Assembly (NCBI GenBank): GCA_902363835.1
Contig: CABJBM010000032.1
Span: forward strand, 1-64,000
Length of the DNA stretch: 64,000 nt
Origin: Lachnospiraceae bacterium
GTDB taxonomy: Bacteria > Bacillota > Clostridia > Lachnospirales > Lachnospiraceae
Direction: 5' to 3'
The notes under the pieces are model-generated. The model was not told the DNA's origin and ran no database searches. It worked only from the letters and a program-made list of their open reading frames with translations. Shown in pieces: positions 60,001 to 64,000 of the stretch. The position numbers were made by a program, and so were the translations under genes. The stretch's first letter is position 1. The number at the start of each line of letters is the position of its first letter.

Positions 60001-63000
60001 CTGGATGGATTGACGGAAAAAGAACTGGGCGGAGCTGTATTTAAGATTGAGAAAAAGAATGCTGCAGTGGAAGACGCCTGGAAAGCATTTACAGAGGCCA
60101 TGAAGGCGAATCCGGAATCCATGGGAGTGACAAAGGTAACGGCAACAAACAGTGAGGTAGCGTTTGAAGTGGTATCAGGTGAGGTAACACTGACCGGAAT
60201 CCCATCTGGAACTTATACTTTATCGGAAATTCTGGTACCTGATGGTTATGATATCACAAAGAAACAGGCTGATATTGATTTCCAGATTGAAACAGACGGG
60301 CAGAAGGCAGTGCTTTCAGGCCTTGAGGGCAATCTCATCAAGAATACCAGAACTGAATACAGTTTAAGCCTTAAAAAGGCAGATAATGCAGGCAATGATA
60401 CGGTAGCCGGAATAAGCTTTGCCATAACAGGCCCTGGAAAATATGAAAGCAGTTCATGGATCCCATTCAGCAAGGCCAGCTTTAAGCTAAATGATCCGTC
60501 AGTAAGCGGATATGAAGTAAAACAGACTGATGGAGATGGTCTTATCAAGTGGAACCTGCCCTATGGAGATTACAAAATAGAGGAGCTGGCTGCGGCAGGT
60601 TATGAATCTGTGGAGCCATTCTACGTAAGAATTGATGTGAATGGAAAGGTTTCTCTGTTAAATGGAGAAGGACGGGGTGAACTCACTTTAAACAGCGCAG
60701 ATCAGAACCAGATCAACCTGATCTTAAAGAATGTGATCAAAACAGGCTCTCTTAACTTAGAGAAGATCGACGGGGAAACCGGGAAAGCCATTGTTGGAGT
60801 GCAGTTTGAGTTAAGCGGAAACTCAGTGATCAATGGGGCGTTTGCAGCTTACCAGAATCATGTGACAGGTCTGGGCGTTTCCGGGGTATCAACAGGAAGC
60901 GAGAACGGAAGGCTGTGGATTAAGTTCCAGGTAGATGGAACCGGAAATACGAAGGCAGGTCTTTTGACCCAGATTCCTTACGGAAGCTATACCTTAAAGG
61001 AAATAAAAGCGCCTGACGGATATTTGTTTAACAGCGGAAGTGAATGGACCAAAAATTTCACCATTGAAAATGCCGAAGGTGTGAGTCTGACAGGAGAAAA
61101 TGGAATTGTTAATACGCCTCATGAACTGAACATTGAAAAGCGGGATCAAATGACAGAGGAAGTACTGTCTGGTGCTGTATTTATGCTCATGACCGCAGAC
61201 GGAAAGTATGTGACTCTGGATGAAAGCAACTCCTATACCGGATTAAAGGAAAGCCAGGAACAAGGTTCCGTGTTTACCACCGGAAACGATGGAAGATCTG
61301 TTGTAAAACGCCTCCCGGCAGGAAATTACGTTTTAAAGGAAATAAAAGCGCCTGCCAATTACGGCGTATCTGCCGATACGGAAATAACGGTGCTCCAATC
61401 CGGCAATGAGGAAACAGCAGTGGTATATGATGTGAGGAATAAGGCCAGAATACGTATTAACAAGGCTGCATCTCACAACCATGAGATGAGGCTTGACGGA
61501 GCGGTATTTGAAATTTACTCCGACAAGGACTTAACAGCACTTGCTGGCACCATGACAACTGGAAATGGCGGCATTGGGGAATCGGAAATGCTTCCTTTGG
61601 GAACCTATTATGTGAAGGAGCAGAAGGCTCCCGCCAACTATGAATTAAGCGACAGAGTATATGAAGTGACTCTGGCCAGCGACAAAGAGGCTTACACGGT
61701 CCTTGCAGATGGAAATGATTTTGTTGCCGACGATTATGGAACAGGATATCTGGTATTTGACAAGGTGGACAGTTCCACAGGAGAGGCCATTGCTTCTGCC
61801 TGGTTCTCCTTAACCAGAAAGGAAACAAAAGTAGACGGAGCCTTTGAACATTTTACAGAGGATCTGGAGAATAAGAGCCAGGCTGAGCTGGAGACAATGG
61901 GAATCATTGACGTTGAAGCAGAAAGCGGTAAAATCCGTTTTACAGCGGTGAACGGCCATGTGGATATGAAGGGAATCCCATACGGAACCTATACTCTTAA
62001 AGAAGAAAAGGCACCAAACGGATACTTGAGCCTCAATGGAAAGGCAGAGTTTGAGTTTGCCATTACTGAGGACCAAAAGAGTGCGGACCTTGGAAACAGC
62101 AATGAAGTAGTCAATGAGAGGGCACAGTTTGAACTCCGGCTTAAGAAAGAAGATAATCTTGGAAACAGCATAAGCGGAATACAGTTCGATATTTTAGGGC
62201 CGGGACGATATGCAGAAAATGGAGTTTTATCAGTTTTTGGAGCAAACCGGTTTAAGACTGACAGGGACTCTGATACAGGATCGTTTACCACCGGAGCTGA
62301 CGGGATCATTTACCTGGGACTGAAACACGGCGATTACCAGATCAGGGAGAGTTCTTCTGACCGGTATGGTTCCATTGACCCGTTCTATATCAGAATTGAC
62401 GAAGAAGGCAAGGTAAGCATCTTAAAGGATAACAGCGGCGCTGCAGCCGTTTCAAATGACGGTTTTATGACCATTACCGTTACCAATAAGATCAGCACCG
62501 GAAATCTGGAAATGGAAAAGGTAGATGGGGAAAACACCGGAAAGAGGCTTGAGGGAGCAGAATTTATGCTGTCAAACCTTTCGACCCTGGTTCCGGGAGC
62601 CTGGGACAGCTACCGTTATCAGGCGGCTGCAGAAGGCGCTTCCTGGACGGCGGATCAGGTGGAAGGCAATACCATAACCTTTGTGTTAAACGGAGAAGGG
62701 TTTATAACGAACCTGCCATACGGCACTTACCGTCTGACTGAGACAAAGGCGCCGGATGGATACCTTCTTGGAGCTGCTCCATGGACAGCAGAATTTACCA
62801 TCAATGACACCAATAAGGAAATCCGGTATACAACACCGGGCCTGTTTGAAAAAACCAATGGAGCAATTGCCAATATGCCGTCAAAGATCACTGTGGTGAA
62901 AACCAATGCGGTCTATGCCGATGTGAAGCTGAAAGGTGCTGAGTTTATCGTGAAAGCTTCTGATGGAAGGTATGTGAAGCTGGATAACGCTTCCTTTGCC

Positions 63001-63477
63001 GGATATACGGATGATAAGTCGGCAGCAGGAACCTTTGTGACCGATAGCGAAGGACAGTTTGTAATCAAGAGACTGCCAAAAGATACCTATACGTTTTTAG
63101 AGACAAAAGCGCCGGACGGATATTATATTAATAGCAATATCCCGCCTGTGACCTTGGATGGAATCAACAGCTTTACCATTACCATTCAGGATGAGAGGAT
63201 CAGGGGCGGCGGCGGATCATCGGGCGGACCTTCCGGAAGAGATAACCCAGGCGGTCCAGGGGCTGCGGTGACAATTGTGCCGGATCCAGTACCTCTTGCC
63301 AACTTACCGGGTGACGGAACTGTGGATCTGCTGAAAGTTGATGACGGAAACGTACCCCTTGCCAATCTGCCAAAGACAGGTGACCGGCAAAATGCTGCCG
63401 GGAAGATGATGATGGCCCTGTCAGGATTTATGATGGCTCTTTATGCGGCACTTAGCAAAAAGAAAAAAGAAAATTAA
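48094..63477 (+). CDS. giant LPXTG-anchored surface protein with Cna-B/SpaA-like repeats
   Basis: This 5127-residue protein has a signal peptide (1-38, cleavage after AYA), an ASPSE repeat (52-62), an N-terminal domain of unknown type (about 63-200), a Glu/Thr-rich linker (about 230-325), a likely adhesin head (about 400-825), then twenty or so Cna-B/SpaA-like prealbumin domains carrying KxAPxGY-type motifs and Lys/Glu/Asn positions suited to isopeptide bonds. In the middle are DUF11-like regions (about 2970-3300) and an SdrD-B-like calcium-binding type segment (GRIWIDDNNNGIQDE, 3632). The end has a Gly-rich linker (about 5038), LPKTG (5092-5096), a hydrophobic stretch and a KKKKEN tail, the signal for sortase. 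ATG at 48094 follows AAGGAGGATAAAAGT. No sortase gene is in the window. It likely binds host or plant ligands, but the target is unknown. Confidence 0.92.
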   Translation: MKGAVKKVHRLRRAIAWLLTAAIVAGNISQLSVTTAYASEGRSEYSSNAGKASPSEASPSEATRIIDVQVTQSAIEKVLKKDFDRRPELNEDLVPFEGDQKDLVIGKLYEELEGKTVVLQKKVGKAMYLVVVSDTLDGEPFFETDKSERIRQESILNNIQIIGVNGYKDRDCEFRLRIIGDDLMITDAQMEEFAVIGETSQEEKAAQPSSTGNQSGISSGSGNSGSTGSQETTGVTEEETKVQETEVQENEIQETDEADKDFSESAEETQSQTGEVTEAQTEEHSNEAVEETKDAEKDTAKEEVGKEDQNHAGQEEAGGSSDSERSGEALSVSSMEINGISITRHDVPVLFSSEDTLATASEAEVDSSGEEMADLISVGSTKILSEEERAALMGTDAATLNGEEKKTSLFSFLSQPSFSMVVHSYGMTLLNTEVNSEGKLSPYDTALTYYGPDATDEKETVEVSLSQSQTGSIKAGIVYSYTITYTMQAAPLYEYAAGGKLSLFDVYENAKIRFTVPAGIAIEEQPGKVKLISSDDDGKVYEISVGDEQNVIRPGKSDSITMNAYIDGNGKRAVGEKFELPENSVAFYADVKVADKTDTGNVTYPGNIETVTYAQQPADTTLTLLSDDIWHIKKSLNSTGNPYTVVRDGEGNPEFVDITYLIEVGMYGGSNTISRQPDGIVYQTYGRTGFEKGSFKITDSLKITTENAPEAMKPVSVTAKWGDGSNVHMIQNEDGSITIDEFRTKGQNGADHIYVSDLAPTYSSYLVTARYPYEPFLLKYNDKRIGDKTVFTVNNNAHLEYVKLGEEQLVTEDSDVNVIVHEFNQPAVIKIKKEIDEGLGVTQKYGLDMEKEYTGMAGFEIYSLESDNKLISYEKYTVIDSNGKKIDNKNIVVNPSNEKDESGFYETGDNGYIQIQVDPGTYVIKEKVNPVGTKFNSAKVGTSPVAQGEDIKVTLKAGENAEVTVVNEVIGKGAIEFYKKARTWDSVNLNDKDLNVLDGAEFTLYQKNANGSATEVKKVKSDSNGYVLFKPLSTGEYIVRETSANGYILDNHDYEVTVEANKTSHIKEGDDNFIVNKLNEAKVSVTKLMQADNCDYIKVPEAYKKDFNDKFWFEKNVGGTWEKVSINSKITYSLDGESQFTAALPVYDGKGQEIEYRAVEEVPEGYSNGNGSGDGFSQETKGNKTYIYKTFSLKPLEITEVSLKNNKGGTLKLQKEAWSINNGSLDKNASKKGYQFKLYYKDGENYTEVLPGTVHTTDSNGEILVKGLDVTKEYYWSEINNSSGKLEAEDSAKTVTSGDQVFIGPYGVMRESDTAVKAYNIPQKVPYWLYKVDITDKGKTLSATFQITKDNGTTVVYDKLTVRNTGTCVILDPGTDYTIKETIPPSKYEKGADITVKTPDKPVTKKQLEDWFAQSSTFNRLTFENKPYKSVTIKKIQHDADGKANSSINTITFKAYVMEDNGFKEKAILTSNTAAQLAPNNYYFKEDIPSDNINPYYLLSDTDRTEGSHSGNPNYVVSGKEIYYGPFPIVAASSKGERNEEIYLGGPKKPLDNYKDYGKVTVTKKDALRNTSVNEAVFGIFKASDFNVDDWATSIKKTPIQEVTTSGSGQATFDSTNLKIFDANGARISYVIAEISPPPGYLPSYEILTTTLKEGKVITTVNGDAGGSQLIIKNEPKLTIRTQKYWRDEWNYQFYQVDHVLGNVKLALYKVNSEDSTKADYVKTETTNAYDGIATFGDINRNDIYFIVEVRVPTKDETGFGFDLNMKDKTPLANGDEAPPNTLLVSDLRSGVYNAVEYTGKNLPQNASSLIQNTGALYNYKPWVQFNILKTCDGKALNGDTHPEEKVNGAKFTLYKMKGNEKNLSSIQLADLEDKNRFEKAGSYESGTRVNPQTGERVNGEFDTTILETGKVYWLVEEEPAPGYQLPGGRQIVAVFVPEEESRYSGYGEILHKYTDGRNKELAVVKNQHGTGPGGLDAYYFQIKLNKWLKNAAKPTVQPTLLGGAKFQIWLLDPDSKEKLLPVEVVETGLESDNNNKTGYALSKMINMGKLKEGLVSKGHDENNINRILKLENENVKALFGLEEVYAPSKVQMDPTLHYLEVTVPRNRDSIKDQYFWEQGDSEEYRLMNTVLEQYPVTLAKYGYVPDTSTFNKTDEQLDNINIKKTPLSGVQFDIEQYQWANGKYSYESIGTYTTDSNGQVKIPNGLQAGRYRLKETLTSVQQQKYITMYTGDPDLWRYFTVGSNPVTVNVYNPEKPDLVIEKTTWAGDPSVNLEGVTFTIQKSGSSEIQRTTKLEKGKYVASFNSLDSGVYTIKAEVLGTEAAKSVTNQYFETMSVDVGYKAKAVGEMVSLVPVGAAAGKLATAAVKNPRLEELTIHKIDAETKKSGSNMAGASFHVEYLKFRSGTDLVGGVLQNVKEEGYAKPDQDFSTASGTLTDNKDGSYTLKDCEPGWYRITEQKAPAGYTIDAQPIIVALVGDMAGGYENNPSVTIENRKKTELTVTKKLFFGDGFKNDENIASKLPAEIVFDVYTYSNNAYKQVLDEDSKPVQVRIQKFEAQDGYYAAKGTVLLPQKPEGGAYYLKEQENPDWMLSDPGTVENGILQADGYIKVGAETDFTSQNPVSIAVSNQYAKARILLTKVDGTDNTKKLSGAAFKLYSDPQLTNEVGNFAEIGQSGVYEIVFSTKIYSPGTYYIKEINAPAGYIAITTAIPTEGLKVETGKTTAITVQNQGGIDLQITKYSGNGGLESLKSGITFELYRRTGEGTWKFVLEGITDSQGKLSFRGLELPAGDSYGVYEVIKSENGFETFRMDSFKGPEGTILPTVSDVTKNGETKTGLDLYVLTGSNTVTPGVYDFEAHNQEALPLKLIKNDVNKSDNPGSSIAVSMKVMDKETGTQVGNTVTVPYGETGTTVLLLPGTYIIEEMAVAQNSQGYIINKDDARTVYRKAAEVKKGVIPDPCEFTNVKQKTGVTLDKTSLTTSLKDLWWHEGQTVTYTLTPHGINSIPLDRFVVTDTGLKMLDAGKDLLLEPEYTYEKYTITGVKPGKATEQNHIQGAKTGTIMADVTFYDFNGNQVGEVQSVAVSGDGEIGVIKPVNGKMVKSFQISYRDDTLKASTENHYVLGNDFVPGSIDVTVKLSRQEAELSDGTFKKEIKYIRNEAEVAMDYRKWDINGTLVQNQEKSQTKQVCDIQVVQSQAPTISVKKSVDPIKGIQPSDILTYTLSVKNDTTSDDPDIAKMQKPILIDYVPLGVTVSGESTGENRLLKAVTLKAAPQGVAIEKTIKKVDPTTGRETLFIQLSGALDKGESVTVEVKAQIAGSIINYGKNILNELYVTSDVLQPAFSLNQTGASFMIKTDSGSKWPSADLPKAVQLPDEKYRNYGFASDSAENTMSTGTGLVLYKEVKGNLDTRFVSGTTVGKVAKSAENTDLTEYDGTVLYRLMVNNASVSDYITKLQLMDILPVKGDYSTGNFERLSDYRLKYENIVSIAIENRTDHKEGRKVEGFSNQVTYSEAVFNNKVTAQQGKESMLNDNNDGFWSGNSSDPAAIRIKITDPDFYLAPGENLVITYKTVVPYNDMKELDSVAYGYAVNDFATSYSYKKSLSDTSEIKFTQAQTSNAVQVVLVPGKVKVSGRIWIDDNNNGIQDESLEKDHLLTDLLPLLQSKYFKVSLLKYGKNGDDEVSGKVDLSDARFLFDELTPAKPFGITGSEFTAEQENSWYSNQSLIVSRLKGEDPAHYRIYVTTGTMPKGYEDLVLKLTKPTMLSTGQNAEAGRARLPKTLAAGGSNYEESLDSNFKETKDSYASEDFFLWSAGDEYDKTKDIGFVPFRNVTIKKTNEAGNPVEGAHFSIYGPYSNEEMAAFRENGIKNVSDLGSPVAQGNTALNGDEAVWNAGELLYYWNYIVVEDGTPAGYEIARAQTSDMVPMASYQVKGQKAWELLSKEFKTAGNPIPSTVTVKNSYVSGTLEFTKLDGLTEKELGGAVFKIEKKNAAVEDAWKAFTEAMKANPESMGVTKVTATNSEVAFEVVSGEVTLTGIPSGTYTLSEILVPDGYDITKKQADIDFQIETDGQKAVLSGLEGNLIKNTRTEYSLSLKKADNAGNDTVAGISFAITGPGKYESSSWIPFSKASFKLNDPSVSGYEVKQTDGDGLIKWNLPYGDYKIEELAAAGYESVEPFYVRIDVNGKVSLLNGEGRGELTLNSADQNQINLILKNVIKTGSLNLEKIDGETGKAIVGVQFELSGNSVINGAFAAYQNHVTGLGVSGVSTGSENGRLWIKFQVDGTGNTKAGLLTQIPYGSYTLKEIKAPDGYLFNSGSEWTKNFTIENAEGVSLTGENGIVNTPHELNIEKRDQMTEEVLSGAVFMLMTADGKYVTLDESNSYTGLKESQEQGSVFTTGNDGRSVVKRLPAGNYVLKEIKAPANYGVSADTEITVLQSGNEETAVVYDVRNKARIRINKAASHNHEMRLDGAVFEIYSDKDLTALAGTMTTGNGGIGESEMLPLGTYYVKEQKAPANYELSDRVYEVTLASDKEAYTVLADGNDFVADDYGTGYLVFDKVDSSTGEAIASAWFSLTRKETKVDGAFEHFTEDLENKSQAELETMGIIDVEAESGKIRFTAVNGHVDMKGIPYGTYTLKEEKAPNGYLSLNGKAEFEFAITEDQKSADLGNSNEVVNERAQFELRLKKEDNLGNSISGIQFDILGPGRYAENGVLSVFGANRFKTDRDSDTGSFTTGADGIIYLGLKHGDYQIRESSSDRYGSIDPFYIRIDEEGKVSILKDNSGAAAVSNDGFMTITVTNKISTGNLEMEKVDGENTGKRLEGAEFMLSNLSTLVPGAWDSYRYQAAAEGASWTADQVEGNTITFVLNGEGFITNLPYGTYRLTETKAPDGYLLGAAPWTAEFTINDTNKEIRYTTPGLFEKTNGAIANMPSKITVVKTNAVYADVKLKGAEFIVKASDGRYVKLDNASFAGYTDDKSAAGTFVTDSEGQFVIKRLPKDTYTFLETKAPDGYYINSNIPPVTLDGINSFTITIQDERIRGGGGSSGGPSGRDNPGGPGAAVTIVPDPVPLANLPGDGTVDLLKVDDGNVPLANLPKTGDRQNAAGKMMMALSGFMMALYAALSKKKKEN

Positions 63478-63552
63478 AAAAATTAAGGAAAACTGTTTAT
63501 TGACTTTATTAAATGAACTTGTTATAATTTTTTAGAAGTTATGATAAGGCAA

Positions 63553-63588
63553 AGGGGCCGGAACTTACAAAAGTTCTGGCCTCTTTTT
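63553..63588 (+). terminator. terminator of the giant surface-protein gene
   Basis: GGGGCCGGAACTT and AAGTTCTGGCCTC pair as a 13-bp stem with a G-U pair and a 4-base loop, followed by TTTTT. Confidence 0.85.
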
Positions 63589-63620
63589 GCCCATTTAAGG
63601 AACTTAGTCATATGTGGTAA

Positions 63621-64000
<380 letters not shown>

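Overview
The window looks like the chromosomal replication-origin region of a low-GC, anaerobic Lachnospiraceae-type Clostridium (Lacrimispora/Clostridium relatives are my best guess). This rests on the gene set dnaA-dnaN-yaaA-recF-gyrB-gyrA on one side of an oriC and rpmH-rnpA-yidD-yidC-jag-mnmE-mnmG-rsmG-parA-parB on the other, on fermentative genes such as adhE and a two-subunit Fe-S fumarase, and on sortase-anchored surface protein architecture. Species cannot be fixed from the sequence alone.

Layout. 1-410: leader and tandem promoters of an rRNA operon running leftward out of the window, preceded by tRNA-Ser(GCU). 497-3203 (minus): plsC, fumarase beta and alpha subunits, and an Rrf2 regulator. 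3398-7719 (minus): a lactose/cellobiose-type PTS operon (IIB, a broken lipoprotein gene, IIC, IIA, 6-phospho-beta-glucosidase-like GH1 protein, HPr-like protein), with a divergent PRD-domain activator at 7945-9864. 9943-11259: CNNM/CorC membrane protein. 11450-20304 (minus): gyrA, gyrB, recF, yaaA, dnaN, dnaA. 18670-18940 and 20305-20766: DnaA-box clusters on both sides of dnaA, taken as oriC. 20767-28155: an ECF S component, then a head-on carbohydrate locus (GH43, AraC regulator, two ABC permeases, a nonsense-interrupted binding protein, an (alpha/alpha)6 glycosidase) lying between oriC and rpmH. 28513-39129 (plus): rpmH to parB and a DUF4446 gene, with three perfect parS sites and a minus-strand alpha/beta hydrolase. 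39181-47847: pantothenate kinase, adhE, TetR regulator, ilvBN, nudC and bioY under a BirA-like operator. 48094-63477: one gene for a 5127-residue LPXTG surface protein built mostly of Cna-B/SpaA-like domains. 63654 to the edge: 5' part of gdhA.

The genes work as replication initiation and segregation (dnaA, dnaN, recF, gyrase, parABS), ribosome, tRNA modification and membrane insertion (rpmH, rnpA, yidC, mnmE, mnmG, rsmG), and carbohydrate uptake and fermentation (PTS, ABC, adhE, fumarase). The points most worth a second look are: a 50-60 bp repeat family at operon junctions that carries the ribosome-binding site of the next gene and two mutually exclusive hairpins (17132-17520 and 27228-27288); the giant adhesin with a duplicated four-domain A-B-A-C block; a GH1 enzyme whose acid/base Glu is Gln; and several precise gene lesions (in-frame TGA in the ABC binding protein, internal deletion in the PTS-operon lipoprotein). 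No CRISPR array, transposase or prophage was seen.
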